Below, in pieces: positions 45,780 to 54,814 of a stretch of 64,000 bases of DNA (the first letter of the stretch is position 1; each line of letters starts with the position of its first letter). The notes below the pieces were generated by a model. The model made no database searches. It saw only the letters and a program-made list of their open reading frames with translations, and was not told where the DNA came from. Position numbers and translations under genes: made by a program. Location of the stretch: positions 38,958 through 102,957 of the forward strand of contig JAGCDJ010000014.1 in assembly GCA_017651185.1 (NCBI GenBank), given 5' to 3'. This stretch comes from Bacteroidales bacterium (GTDB taxonomy: Bacteria > Bacteroidota > Bacteroidia > Bacteroidales > ML635J-15).

Positions 45780-45805
45780 AGTGAAGTTCCCTTCACTTTT
45801 TTTTT
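45780..45805 (+). terminator. Intrinsic terminator of the tRNA operon
   Basis: Stem AGTGAAG/CTTCACT with loop TTCC and a run of nine T, 10 bp after the second tRNA. Confidence 0.85.
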
Positions 45806-45878
45806 GCACAAAAATCAGACAATAAATATAAATATCCTCAAAAATCACTACCTTTGGAGGACTTAAAAATCATATAAT

Positions 45879-47045
45879 ATGATAGAAATACGTTATAACA
45901 TTGTTCGTTTCAACACCAATCTGCCATACAACTGCGTATATTACATTTACGACGGTGAAAAAAACGAAAACTTCACGATGCCAGATAGTTTCGCCTGTAA
46001 ATATGTCGCCAAAGAGCAAGGTTTTGGCTTCCATTTTCGGAAGGTCAATTATGAAAGTCTAACGGAAGAAATGCTGCTAAAGGAAAATTGTATTGCCCCG
46101 AACCCTGACAAAACTCTAATCGACGAAATAATACGCATCTTGAGGAATATATTTCCAAAGTCGGAACACGGATGCTTTATGGTGCGCCTTCTCCCGTATT
46201 GCGACAATGATAACGATAATGAGGCGGACACCTTTATGATAGGAGAAATCGTTAAGGAAAGTAGCAGAGACGATGCTGAGAATTTCATCAGGAAAGCCGC
46301 CAGACAAAATTATAAACGTTTGAACGATTTTCAGAATGTGGATTATCAAGACACGTATACTATTTTAGATGATTACGCATCTTTATATGCAAAGGAACCT
46401 TCTGGGTTTAACCCTGATTATCAAATCTCCTTTTTGAGTGCCCGAAATTATTCTTATCCAACGAAACCGGAACGTCAGAAACAGTTAAAAAATGATTCTC
46501 TAAAAAAATTTAAAGATGTTATCATAGACCCGAAGTCTACACCCGAACAGATTAAGAATGTGCTATATGGTATATGCGAGGATTTCGAAAACATGGGCAA
46601 ATTAAACACTGACTATCCCATTAAAATATACCAAGACGATAAAGGCAATTATGGAATATTCATTTGTCCAGATGGAGATGAGCCCATCATTTGCGACTTC
46701 AGTCGTGGAGATCAGTCCCAAGCATTGTATGTATTCTTCCTAAGGCACCCTGAAGGCGTGCGGTTAAAAGACCTGAAGGAGCAACAATACGTTCAAGAAA
46801 TCGCTCAAATATATGCAGAATTTAAGATTTGCGATATGGATACAGCATTACAGAGAGCCAAATCAGCGGTAGAGAACATAAACGTGTATAAAAAAGATAT
46901 AAATGATTTATTCAATAAGATTTTTGTTTCCACTCACGCCTGCAATTACATAATTGCCCCATTGGACCACCAGGCGAAATGCAAATATAGCATCAACCTG
47001 AATGAAGATCTAATAGATTTAGGGATATTCAACAAGGCATTATAA
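45879..47045 (+). CDS. Unrecognised protein, first gene after tRNA-Ser
   Basis: A 388-residue cytoplasmic protein without signal or membrane helices. The N-terminal third (to about 140) is acidic with VRLLPYCDNDNDNEAD. The middle is lysine-rich. The C-terminal half contains ICEDFENMGKLNTDYPIKIY, a GNYGIFICPDGDEPIICDFS strand pair and YVFFLRHPEGVRLKDLKEQ, a segment I have seen in uncharacterised Bacteroides proteins. No catalytic motif stands out. It is the first gene of the accessory block and has no convincing -7 box. A 22-bp perfect AT-rich palindrome (47052-47073) follows its stop. Confidence 0.65.
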   Translation: MIEIRYNIVRFNTNLPYNCVYYIYDGEKNENFTMPDSFACKYVAKEQGFGFHFRKVNYESLTEEMLLKENCIAPNPDKTLIDEIIRILRNIFPKSEHGCFMVRLLPYCDNDNDNEADTFMIGEIVKESSRDDAENFIRKAARQNYKRLNDFQNVDYQDTYTILDDYASLYAKEPSGFNPDYQISFLSARNYSYPTKPERQKQLKNDSLKKFKDVIIDPKSTPEQIKNVLYGICEDFENMGKLNTDYPIKIYQDDKGNYGIFICPDGDEPIICDFSRGDQSQALYVFFLRHPEGVRLKDLKEQQYVQEIAQIYAEFKICDMDTALQRAKSAVENINVYKKDINDLFNKIFVSTHACNYIIAPLDHQAKCKYSINLNEDLIDLGIFNKAL

Positions 47046-47129
47046 ATTTATGATTTTGTAATATTACAAAATCAATTTTGCTGTTTTTATATTCCATATT
47101 TTTGTGGCGTAACTAAAAAATAATTAGAT

Positions 47130-48473
47130 ATGGATATTATTACTATTATTACCCTTGCATTGTGTGCCGTTTGTTTCATCGGCGTTATCATCCTTATTGT
47201 GCGCATTACTGCGCTGAAATCATCTATGCCGGATATTTCCACCAATGACTTCAATCGGTTGGAGGATCGACTGACTCAGGATAATCGTACCGAAAGGCAG
47301 GAACTGACCGGCAATATTGATAAAATCCGGCAGGAATTGGGCAACAACGGAGACAAACTGCGCACACAGTTGTTAGATACAGCCGCACAGCAACGTAAGG
47401 AATTCAACGAAAGTGCCAAATCGCATAGAGAAGAATTGTCAAATTCGTTGCGCCTGTTTCAGGAGTCGTTTAGTGAAATTCTGAAAGAACGTTTCGACGG
47501 GTTGGATATGCGCCAGGATAGGTTGCTGCAATCGACAGAAAAGAAACTGGATGAGATGCGTGCTACTGTGGATGAAAAACTGCAGAAGACACTTAGCGAG
47601 CGTTTGGGGCAGTCGTTCAAACTGGTAAGCGAGCAGTTGGAGAGTGTGCAGAAAGGACTTGGCGAAATGCAGAATCTCGCCAACGATGTGGGCGGACTGA
47701 AAAATGCACTTACCAATGTTAAGGTGCGTGGTAACTTTGGCGAACTGCAGTTGAAGGCACTGTTGGAGCAGATGCTCTCGCCCGAGCAGTACGACGAAAA
47801 CGTGGTCACCATCCCTGGCAGCACCGAGCGCGTCGAATTTGCCATCAAGTTGCCTGGCAAAGACGAAAACAACAGTATCATTTATCTGCCTATTGACTCC
47901 AAGTTTCCAAAGGATGTCTATGACCAGTACATCGAAGCAATTGACCAAGGTGATAGTGGCAATATCAAAGTAAGGTCACAGTTGTTTGAAAGCACTGTTA
48001 CTAAGATGGCAAAGGATATTTCTTCCAAATATGTTGCCACGCCATATACCACTGATTTTGCTATCTTGTTTGTGCCAGTGGAGAACATCTATGCTGAGGT
48101 TATCCGTCGTACGGGTTTGATGCAGACATTGCGCGACCAATATCATATAATGGTGGCAGGTCCAACAACATTAGGCGCATTGCTGAGTAGTTTGCAGATG
48201 GGCTTCCGTACGTTAGCCATAGAGAAGCGTAGCGGTGAGGTGTGGAAAACATTGGCTGCGGTGAAGACGGAGTTCGCTACATTCGGCGATTTGTTGGACA
48301 AGGTTAAGAAAAATATTGACCAGGCGTCCAAAAACATAGAGACTTTGCAGGGTACACGTACTCGTGCTATCAATCGCACACTTCGTGATGTGGAGAGTTT
48401 GCCTATGGATCAAGCCTTAGGGTTGCTTCAGAAGGGTGCTGATGATACAGAAAATGATAGTTCTGCAGAATAG
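47130..48473 (+). CDS. rmuC: DNA recombination protein RmuC
   Basis: A 447-residue protein with an N-terminal membrane helix (about 4-26), a long coiled coil (about 40-190) and the RmuC core with VRGNFGELQLKALLEQML, LPIDSKFPKDVY and the AGPTTLGALLSSLQMGFRTLAIEK block. The core has a PD-(D/E)XK-type fold. RmuC limits inversions at short inverted repeats, and is linked to genome stability in E. coli. It is the only gene with an established role in the accessory block. The 48494 gene follows 20 bp later and may be cotranscribed. Confidence 0.95.
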   Translation: MDIITIITLALCAVCFIGVIILIVRITALKSSMPDISTNDFNRLEDRLTQDNRTERQELTGNIDKIRQELGNNGDKLRTQLLDTAAQQRKEFNESAKSHREELSNSLRLFQESFSEILKERFDGLDMRQDRLLQSTEKKLDEMRATVDEKLQKTLSERLGQSFKLVSEQLESVQKGLGEMQNLANDVGGLKNALTNVKVRGNFGELQLKALLEQMLSPEQYDENVVTIPGSTERVEFAIKLPGKDENNSIIYLPIDSKFPKDVYDQYIEAIDQGDSGNIKVRSQLFESTVTKMAKDISSKYVATPYTTDFAILFVPVENIYAEVIRRTGLMQTLRDQYHIMVAGPTTLGALLSSLQMGFRTLAIEKRSGEVWKTLAAVKTEFATFGDLLDKVKKNIDQASKNIETLQGTRTRAINRTLRDVESLPMDQALGLLQKGADDTENDSSAE

Positions 48474-48493
48474 AAACAAAAACAAATACAATT

Positions 48494-49318
48494 ATGGACA
48501 ATAATATTCACAAGTACGAATTGTACACGGCAGACTTCTATGAAAGCGAGACCTCAACGATCTATCATCATATCGCCTATGCCGATACGTTTGAAGAAGC
48601 AATCGAGATTCTTGTCAAAAAACAGGATTGTCATCGAAGTGATCCAAAAGAGTATAATAAGATTGTAAACGAGATTCGTTCACATTCCGAATCTGAACTT
48701 AATGGTCACGAGGAAATATGCCTTTATGGTGGGTGCTGCTATTACCACGAATATCTGCGTAAAGTTCCTGGTTATGTGGATGCATCCGAAAAACAGACGG
48801 ACAACATTTCATTAGCGCAAGTACTCTGTCGTGAATTAAAGAATGTTGGCGGAGAAAAATGGGAGCTGCAGATGCATAGTGATAATAATAAATTCGCTTT
48901 GAAAATTGGGAACAACGACCCTATTGCGTTACCAAACAAGTATGCAGGGCTAATGGGGCTTCCGAAATGGGAAATAACACATGATTACCATGTATATGAG
49001 ATATCTTATGGCAGAAAGTGTTATACAGATCGTATTGCCTATATTAATAGTGACAGATGGGGCAAGATGGATTGGCAGACCGTGACGGTTGATCAAGTTG
49101 AATTGCGTCTTAGAGAGTGGTGGAAAAAAGAGAATTTCTTCTTTTCCAAACAGGAGGCAATTGAGGCTTTGCCTGATGAAATAATACTCCATTATCGTAG
49201 CGGCAACACTTCCATCAGTCCATACGATAGTTATGGATACCATATTGTCAGCATTAGTGCTCATTCGGGAGGGGCAGTCTGTGGCGGAGAGGGTGTTTTT
49301 GTTCACGTACGCAGATAG
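48494..49318 (+). CDS. Unrecognised protein
   Basis: A 274-residue soluble protein. The N-terminus (YELYTADFYESETSTIYHH, then TFEEAIEILVKKQ) looks like an alpha/beta domain, followed by a Cys/Tyr-rich GGCCYYHEY segment, and a C-terminal half with many aromatic residues ending HIVSISAHSGGAVCGGEG. No membrane helix, signal peptide or known catalytic motif. It lies 20 bp after rmuC in the same direction, which suggests joint transcription, but its codon use is plainer and AT-richer. Confidence 0.6.
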   Translation: MDNNIHKYELYTADFYESETSTIYHHIAYADTFEEAIEILVKKQDCHRSDPKEYNKIVNEIRSHSESELNGHEEICLYGGCCYYHEYLRKVPGYVDASEKQTDNISLAQVLCRELKNVGGEKWELQMHSDNNKFALKIGNNDPIALPNKYAGLMGLPKWEITHDYHVYEISYGRKCYTDRIAYINSDRWGKMDWQTVTVDQVELRLREWWKKENFFFSKQEAIEALPDEIILHYRSGNTSISPYDSYGYHIVSISAHSGGAVCGGEGVFVHVRR

Positions 49319-49444
49319 AGCAGGATGGCATCTTTTTGTCAATTCATCGGTTCACAGGTCCGATTCGCCAATATAGTGTCATATTCTTTGTTGTAAAATT
49401 AAAATACATTATACTTTTATCGTATAATATAAAATGCTAGAACT

Positions 49445-49846
49445 ATGGCTGTAATTAAAGATGTGTTAGACGATTTGAATCGCTTTGCGGAGAAATGTCC
49501 AGAAAGAAGAATTGTGTGTCTTGACAATGACGACACACCAGTTTTTATCAATTGTGTGGAGTGCGACGACGAAGATGAGCCTTGGCGTTATACATTGCTC
49601 AGGGACGAGGATGAAAATAGAGATATGACTGTTGCAAGGTTGTTGGACTGCCTCCGCGAAAACAATCCCGACCCTGACAGCGAAGATACCGAGGTCCTTG
49701 TGCGTCTTGATGAAGTTGACTACATGACTGACTTCTTTTCGGGGTACATATTCTTTGAATATACTATCGGCGAAGAAAAGGTGATTGCCTTCCGCTGCGG
49801 CGACGAATACGACTTGGATTACGACTTTATGGATGATCTTAATTAG
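49445..49846 (+). CDS. Small very acidic protein
   Basis: A 133-residue protein with more than 30% Asp+Glu, clustered in NCVECDDEDEPW and NNPDPDSEDTEV. No signal, no helix long enough for a membrane. The composition resembles DNA-mimic or immunity proteins, but also many neutral cytoplasmic proteins; I do not assign a role. The next gene starts 36 bp downstream in the same direction. Confidence 0.55.
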   Translation: MAVIKDVLDDLNRFAEKCPERRIVCLDNDDTPVFINCVECDDEDEPWRYTLLRDEDENRDMTVARLLDCLRENNPDPDSEDTEVLVRLDEVDYMTDFFSGYIFFEYTIGEEKVIAFRCGDEYDLDYDFMDDLN

Positions 49847-49882
49847 TGTAATGGAACCAATTATAAATAAATCTTAGAAAAA

Positions 49883-50419
49883 ATGGATAAAAGTAACTCA
49901 ACAGAAAAGAAAGAAGCCTACAAGGCAAGCGTGGCCAGCAACTTGGCAAGAATGCACGACATTATTATGGGTAAAATCCCTTGGCCTCCATACCGCAAGG
50001 GAATCATCGTCACGGATGATGGCATACACTTGGACTCCAATTTTGCTAAAGAACATCTGAAATATGATGTATTGATGCTGAATGGAAAAGTCAACGAGAT
50101 AACGATTGACAGTTCGTGGCCGCTCAACAACGAAATAGACGGTGATGAATATGCCTTGTGGAAGAGGCTTGTCGCCGAAGCTGGCAAGGTCAAACAGGGT
50201 TTGCTGGTAATCAATATATGCGACATCAACATGTTTAAGCATTGCTGGGATTTAAAACAGCTTGTCAAGCAGGAAAAACTCGACTTCCGCGGATATGTTT
50301 TGATTGTGACAAAGAACATGGACTGGGAAAAAGATGTGAAGAAGTTTATTGAAGCTTTGGAGGACTTCAATATAACAGAGTTCAAAGTGATGATGCAGGA
50401 TTGGTATAGATTGATTTAA
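49883..50419 (+). CDS. Unrecognised protein
   Basis: A 178-residue soluble protein. After a charged N-terminal helix comes a possible alpha/beta fold with RKGIIVTDDGIHL, KYDVLMLNGKVNEITID, GLLVINICDINMF and GYVLIVTKNMDWE as hydrophobic strands. The alternation of strands and helices suggests a Rossmann- or receiver-like domain, but no signature is present. It is spaced 36 bp from the acidic-protein gene and 26 bp from the membrane-peptide gene, so the three may form one transcript. Confidence 0.55.
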   Translation: MDKSNSTEKKEAYKASVASNLARMHDIIMGKIPWPPYRKGIIVTDDGIHLDSNFAKEHLKYDVLMLNGKVNEITIDSSWPLNNEIDGDEYALWKRLVAEAGKVKQGLLVINICDINMFKHCWDLKQLVKQEKLDFRGYVLIVTKNMDWEKDVKKFIEALEDFNITEFKVMMQDWYRLI

Positions 50420-50445
50420 GACAAATAAGAACTTAATATTGAATT

Positions 50446-50649
50446 ATGTTTTCGACCATAATAACCATAGCGATAATCATTTTAGTATTCTACTTTCTGT
50501 TTGGAGGCGTTTTGATAGATGTGTTGAAAGGTTTTTTGTTATTGCTTATTTTTCCAATCCAGTTTTTGGGGGCGTTTCTCGGCTTTCTTCTTGAGGCGGG
50601 ATTGTTTGTCGGTGGTCTGTGGCTGGTGGTTACGATATTCGGACTTTAA
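50446..50649 (+). CDS. Small membrane protein
   Basis: A 67-residue protein that is almost wholly hydrophobic, with two predicted membrane helices (about 3-40 interrupted by a Lys, and 44-66 with a Gly-rich turn). No recognised family. The frame continues past the TAA for another 45 codons (50650-50787) without a stop, encoding a charged, soluble-looking sequence; see the remnant entry. Confidence 0.5.
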   Translation: MFSTIITIAIIILVFYFLFGGVLIDVLKGFLLLLIFPIQFLGAFLGFLLEAGLFVGGLWLVVTIFGL

Positions 50650-50787
50650 AAAATTAGAAATAAAGGGAAACGAAAGGTTTTTAATAGAAAATTATATAGA
50701 TTTGCAGTATCGTTAGATCCTGTTTCGGAGATTAAGACATCTGAGAATAATTTAGAACTTTTTAAAGATAGGGGTTATACAAAATAG
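50650..50787 (+). pseudogene. Possible coding remnant in frame with the membrane peptide
   Basis: Forty-five sense codons directly after the TAA at 50647, ending at TAG 50785. The translation contains YRFAVSLDPVSEIKTSENN, which looks like real protein more than AT-rich noise. It has no start codon of its own, so it would be a decayed 3' part of some gene. Confidence 0.2.
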
Positions 50788-50815
50788 GAAACGGAAATTT
50801 TATAAAAATATAGTT

Positions 50816-51877
50816 ATGGCAAAAAAAGAAACAGCAAGGATAATTGGAAACCTTGACCAGCAAAACAAGCGTATTCCCGTGAACGCTTTTGAACTTGACA
50901 GTGAGATTGTTTTTGAGTATTTTGATAAGAAAGTGTCTGCCGACGAGAGAGACAAGACTTTTTTGCGGGCTATTTATATTGGTGTTCTGGCATTGATGGA
51001 AGATCGGTTGTCGTCGTTTTTAGACAAAACATCAAGCGATTTGGGTGTGGAATTGGAAAGTTTGAAAAAGATTTTTGACATGAAACAGGAGGTGTTTTTC
51101 AAAACAGCGGTGAAAGGTACGATTGCCGAAAACGATATTGCCGAGGCTTTGAGAAACTATTTGGAATCGAGAAATATCAAAGACGAAATTTCTCTTTCGG
51201 GCACCGAAAAGGCACAAGGAGACAATAAAACAGGAGACATCATTTGCAAAATAGATGCGTCGGGGGATAAGACTATTGCTATTGAGTGCAAATTCAACAA
51301 AAACGTGAAATTGGGAGATATTAAAGGCTATGAGGTTTTCAACAAGAACAAACAGGATACAGCGTGGGGACAGCTTATTGAGGCAGACTATAACCGTGAA
51401 TCGAGGTGTAGTATCATAGTTTTTGACAGAGCATTGGCGGATAGCAGTATAACCAATTTTACTGATAGTGTAGCGTATATGCCTCAGGTTGGATTTGTGG
51501 TAATAATAGATTCGCAGGCAGGCAACTACACAAATTTGTTTATTGCCTATATGTTAGCCCGCGACATTGCACTCCATGCAAAAAATGTTGAATATGACAA
51601 GGATTTATTGGCAATCATTATCACTCGCATTGTTAAGGATGTTACCGAAATACAGAAAATCAAAGATATGGTGGTAAATAACATCAAAAACAACAAAGAC
51701 ATTTTGAAAATGCTTGAAAAGAGTATGATGATGGTGCAGTTTGATAAAGATTATCTCACCAAATTTCTGAAAGATGGCACTTTGACAAAAGAGGACTTGC
51801 TCAAATTCTATCTTGGGGGAGATATGGGAGAGAAGTATAAGTTGATAGAAAAGGATATAGATGAAATTCATGCGTAG
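50816..51877 (+). CDS. Putative PD-(D/E)XK nuclease
   Basis: A 353-residue soluble protein. A helical N-terminal region (about 1-95) is followed by a restriction-enzyme-like core: Glu105 on a helix (KGTIAENDIAEAL), Asp141 in TGDIICKID and Glu157-x-Lys159 in AIECKFN, with the right order and spacing for a PD-(D/E)XK site. The C-terminal 100 residues are helical and lysine-rich. No ATPase or methyltransferase partner is adjacent. It is followed 56 bp later by another unknown gene. A role in DNA cleavage, perhaps defence, is inferred from the motif only. Confidence 0.7.
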   Translation: MAKKETARIIGNLDQQNKRIPVNAFELDSEIVFEYFDKKVSADERDKTFLRAIYIGVLALMEDRLSSFLDKTSSDLGVELESLKKIFDMKQEVFFKTAVKGTIAENDIAEALRNYLESRNIKDEISLSGTEKAQGDNKTGDIICKIDASGDKTIAIECKFNKNVKLGDIKGYEVFNKNKQDTAWGQLIEADYNRESRCSIIVFDRALADSSITNFTDSVAYMPQVGFVVIIDSQAGNYTNLFIAYMLARDIALHAKNVEYDKDLLAIIITRIVKDVTEIQKIKDMVVNNIKNNKDILKMLEKSMMMVQFDKDYLTKFLKDGTLTKEDLLKFYLGGDMGEKYKLIEKDIDEIHA

Positions 51878-51933
51878 CAAATGCCTATGACTTAAGTAGA
51901 TATTATACATACAAATACCTAAATTTAAAATAT

Positions 51934-52818
51934 ATGACAAAAGCAAAAAAAGATGAAATTGACGGACAGAATATTCTATATCATATTCTTCAGAAAAAGA
52001 TTATTCAAACTTTCGACGCAGACAATCCGCCTGATGAGATTAAATTTATGATTGAACAACTGTTATTGTGGGGAGGTGTTTGGTTTACTACGGAAACATA
52101 CGAACAGATACCAATCTTACGTCCGTATGTTATCAGAGATAGCAGTTGTAGAAACAGGGATCCCAGATTGGATGTCTGGGCACAGGCTAATAATAAAGGA
52201 TTAATGCGGGACGACAACTCGAGCATTAAGGATATCCCTAAATCCTTGAAAATTTTAAGTTCTTGGAAGGATATTAAAGGAAAAACGTTAGGGAATGGCT
52301 GGGTCGCTTCTCATGTTTGGACAAGTATGTTAACCAGAAAAAAACACTCGTGTGAGTGGGAACGTGCGAACTCTTTTATTCCAAACTTGGTTTGGCTGCC
52401 GAGCCAACTTTCAAAACTCACAGATCGAGAAGGCAGTTATGCCCAGAAGTTTATTCAGCACATATCCTACGAATTGTACTACAGCAAAATAATCAATCCT
52501 ATGTTTTCTGAGATATGGTACGAACTTAATAATCCTGGAATTACTCCTGTAAGCAAATTTACACTGGATGAATTGAATTACTTTGACTACGGAGTCGATA
52601 GAATTAAAAAAAAGAAAAATGTTCTTGAATTAGAGATGCAGTCGATTATTGATATCCTCAATGATCCCGATGCTGTAGTTAAGAGGGTTATTTACAATGA
52701 TAAGTACACTACCACATTAAGAGATGCTTCAAAAAAAATGGATCCAAACGACAAAAAGAATTTCCTAGGTTGGATAAATGCTAACCTGGATTATTATAAA
52801 AGGTTGGCAAGTAAATGA
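51934..52818 (+). CDS. Unrecognised protein with HVW...NLVWLP motif
   Basis: A 294-residue soluble protein. The distinctive part is residues 121-185: NGWVASHVWTSM (His127), then SFIPNLVWLPSQLSKLTDREG (Asn151) and FIQHISYELYY (His176). I have seen similar HxW...N(L/M)VxLPxxLxxLTD segments in uncharacterised bacterial proteins, and the His/Asn/His order recalls an HNH-type nuclease, but the cysteine framework is missing. It may form a pair with the nuclease-like gene 56 bp upstream. A 117-bp gap with nothing visible separates it from the next gene. Confidence 0.55.
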   Translation: MTKAKKDEIDGQNILYHILQKKIIQTFDADNPPDEIKFMIEQLLLWGGVWFTTETYEQIPILRPYVIRDSSCRNRDPRLDVWAQANNKGLMRDDNSSIKDIPKSLKILSSWKDIKGKTLGNGWVASHVWTSMLTRKKHSCEWERANSFIPNLVWLPSQLSKLTDREGSYAQKFIQHISYELYYSKIINPMFSEIWYELNNPGITPVSKFTLDELNYFDYGVDRIKKKKNVLELEMQSIIDILNDPDAVVKRVIYNDKYTTTLRDASKKMDPNDKKNFLGWINANLDYYKRLASK

Positions 52819-52935
52819 TCGAATAGATTGTATAAATTCCCTTTTAAAGTATGGATTTTAGATAATAATTGGTCGTAAATGTAAAAGGTAGGTAATTTAA
52901 AAACCTCGCGAATTATAGGGAATCGCATTTGAAAA

Positions 52936-54255
52936 ATGGAATTAATATATAGCATAGACGAAGTACATCCAACAAGAGATTTGACTTCACACGAAAAAGT
53001 TTTCTTACAAGGACTGGCGGAATATACATTATTTCTTGACAAGTCTCTTTTCTTTCAAGTTTGTAATCTTCAGAAGCACACTGAATTGGTGCTCAGCGGT
53101 GAAAAGCCGACGCGACCTAAGTTTCCTGCAAGATTTTATATAGAAAGGGAGATTGCGGAGTTGGAGAAGATGATTAAAGAACTTTCTGACAAGATGTCCG
53201 AACGGAAGGATTTGCCAGAAGAGAACTGGAACTTGCTTGAAATATGGAAAAGTCAACTCAAGGAGTTGGAGGAAGCGTTGAACAATGCGGAAGTGGGAGA
53301 GGAGTCAACAGAGGTTTTGGGTAGATATGAACATAACAGTGCTGGAGATTCCAAAGTGATTCTTTTCGTGGACGCCATAGAGGAACGAGCAAAGAAAATT
53401 CCATGTGATACTAAGTTTCTGATGGGGCAGGTTCTGCTACATGAATATTTCCATTCGTTCTATTTCCATGTGGGAGTTGGAACGCGATACCCTTTCCATT
53501 TTACAGAAGAACCGATGGCTGAATATGGCAGTTTAGTAGTGCTGGATAGTGTGGCATCGTCAGGGTCAGCTATTGCCAATGATGCAGGCAAGGCACTAAC
53601 GTATGCTTTAGGTTTTATCAAAGGCAAACAGACTTGTACGGGCTTTACTGCTGCGTATGGATTCGGTGCTTACTTATACGAAAAACATAAGGATGATTTC
53701 CCTCAACTAATAGCCAGATATGCAAATGTGTCGCGTTTGATGGAAAAATGCGAGAAAGAACTTAGAGAATACAAGTATATGCTTTATCCGAAATACCCTT
53801 CAGCACCATGGATGGAGAATATTACTTATAAGAAGTTGGAGACACAGTTGAAAGTAGTTGTAGTTAGAGAATCAGTTGCAAGATGCTTCGCTAGGGAAGT
53901 TTTTGAATATCTTAAGGATAATGACTTGCTTGATTGTCTTGCACCATTCATTCGAACTCAAGAGAAAGGTAATAAGTTCCTCTCACTTTCTCAGGATGGA
54001 ATTTTCTGTTTGAGAAGCTTATTGTGTGACAACTCAACTCCACCACCAGTGATATCTCATGGTCCGTATATTATTGGAGGAAACACCTACTATTTGTGGT
54101 TTAATGCAGGATGGAACGAAAAAAATCGACCAGTTCAACATTATTGCCCAATGGATGAGTTTATAAAGATGATAAATTATGTTTATCGCGGGCTGTTTGA
54201 TATTCAAAAAACGGACGATGAATATATTATGAGTTATGATGTCATTAATAATTGA
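52936..54255 (+). CDS. Putative zinc metallopeptidase (HExxH)
   Basis: A 439-residue soluble protein. Residues about 67-120 form a charged coiled coil. The zincin motif is LLHEYFHSFYFH (His169, Glu170, His173), followed 18-23 residues later by TEEPMAEYGSL, which supplies candidate third ligands (Glu191, Glu192 or Glu196). This is the arrangement of gluzincins. There is no signal peptide, so it would act in the cytoplasm. The C-terminal 150 residues are unrecognised. It overlaps a long frame of the next gene, whose better start is 30 bp downstream. Confidence 0.7.
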   Translation: MELIYSIDEVHPTRDLTSHEKVFLQGLAEYTLFLDKSLFFQVCNLQKHTELVLSGEKPTRPKFPARFYIEREIAELEKMIKELSDKMSERKDLPEENWNLLEIWKSQLKELEEALNNAEVGEESTEVLGRYEHNSAGDSKVILFVDAIEERAKKIPCDTKFLMGQVLLHEYFHSFYFHVGVGTRYPFHFTEEPMAEYGSLVVLDSVASSGSAIANDAGKALTYALGFIKGKQTCTGFTAAYGFGAYLYEKHKDDFPQLIARYANVSRLMEKCEKELREYKYMLYPKYPSAPWMENITYKKLETQLKVVVVRESVARCFAREVFEYLKDNDLLDCLAPFIRTQEKGNKFLSLSQDGIFCLRSLLCDNSTPPPVISHGPYIIGGNTYYLWFNAGWNEKNRPVQHYCPMDEFIKMINYVYRGLFDIQKTDDEYIMSYDVINN

Positions 54256-54284
54256 ATCGGAAATTAACAATAAATTTAAATATT

Positions 54285-54740
54285 ATGTCAAGTATTAAAG
54301 TATGGACTTCCGATGGCGATTGGTCGGAAGCAGTAGAAGGATGTGACAAGGTTCATCTTATGAAAGAAGCAATTGCTTGTGAATGTTCAATTACTAAAGA
54401 CAATTGCAAAGGCAAAAAAGAGTTGTGTAGAGACCTTTTTGTAGTCTTTAAAGAGGAGGATGGTTCGATAACAGAAAAAGTGATTCACATGAGTTGTCTC
54501 CAGATTGACAATAAAGCGATCGATGTGGCTGAATTGATGGACGAAGAGTGGAAAATTGATTATTATAAATTGGATTTTAAGAACGCCAGTTTTTTCAAGA
54601 TGCGTTTGTCCTCACTTTGCAAAATGGCAGAGGTAGAAGAAATAATGTCTGTCGTTTACAACAAACTCATTGATTTAGCCAAAGTTCCTGAAAAGAGATC
54701 CGAGGACTATTGCCTGTTCTTTATGTTTGCCAACGAATAA
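54285..54740 (+). CDS. Unrecognised small protein, Cys-rich N-terminus
   Basis: A 151-residue soluble protein. An N-terminal strand-rich region (SSIKVWTSDGDWSEAVEGC) is followed by CECSITKDNCKGKKELC, a cluster of four cysteines that could bind a metal, and an alpha-helical C-terminus. The ATG at 54285 is chosen over an upstream in-frame start that overlaps the zincin gene and encodes a low-complexity NRKLTINLN. It lies 30 bp after the zincin stop, so the two probably form an operon. A strong bidirectional terminator follows and closes the accessory block. Confidence 0.55.
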   Translation: MSSIKVWTSDGDWSEAVEGCDKVHLMKEAIACECSITKDNCKGKKELCRDLFVVFKEEDGSITEKVIHMSCLQIDNKAIDVAELMDEEWKIDYYKLDFKNASFFKMRLSSLCKMAEVEEIMSVVYNKLIDLAKVPEKRSEDYCLFFMFANE

Positions 54741-54762
54741 AGTTTTTTGGTATTAAAAATTA

Positions 54763-54798
54763 AAAAAAGACACAACCCAATGGATTGTGTCTTTTTTA
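54763..54798. terminator. Bidirectional intrinsic terminator
   Basis: A 13-bp stem AAAAAAGACACAA/TTGTGTCTTTTTT with a nine-base loop. It separates the accessory block (+) from the antiporter gene (-). Confidence 0.88.
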
Positions 54799-54814
54799 TT
54801 TCTGGTAAATCCTC

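Noticed and set aside
47052..47073. AT-rich perfect 22-bp palindrome as a terminator after the gene at 45879.
   Set aside because: The stem has few G/C pairs and no T-run directly follows, so terminator function is doubtful.
49350..49375. tRNA-like string GGTTCACAGGTCCGATTCGCC after the gene ending at 49318.
   Set aside because: No acceptor stem, anticodon arm or correct T-loop can be built around it.
45683..54760. tRNA-Ser as the attachment site of an integrated island.
   Set aside because: No duplicate of the tRNA 3' end is visible near 54.7 kb and there is no integrase gene in the block, so the island border is inferred only from content.
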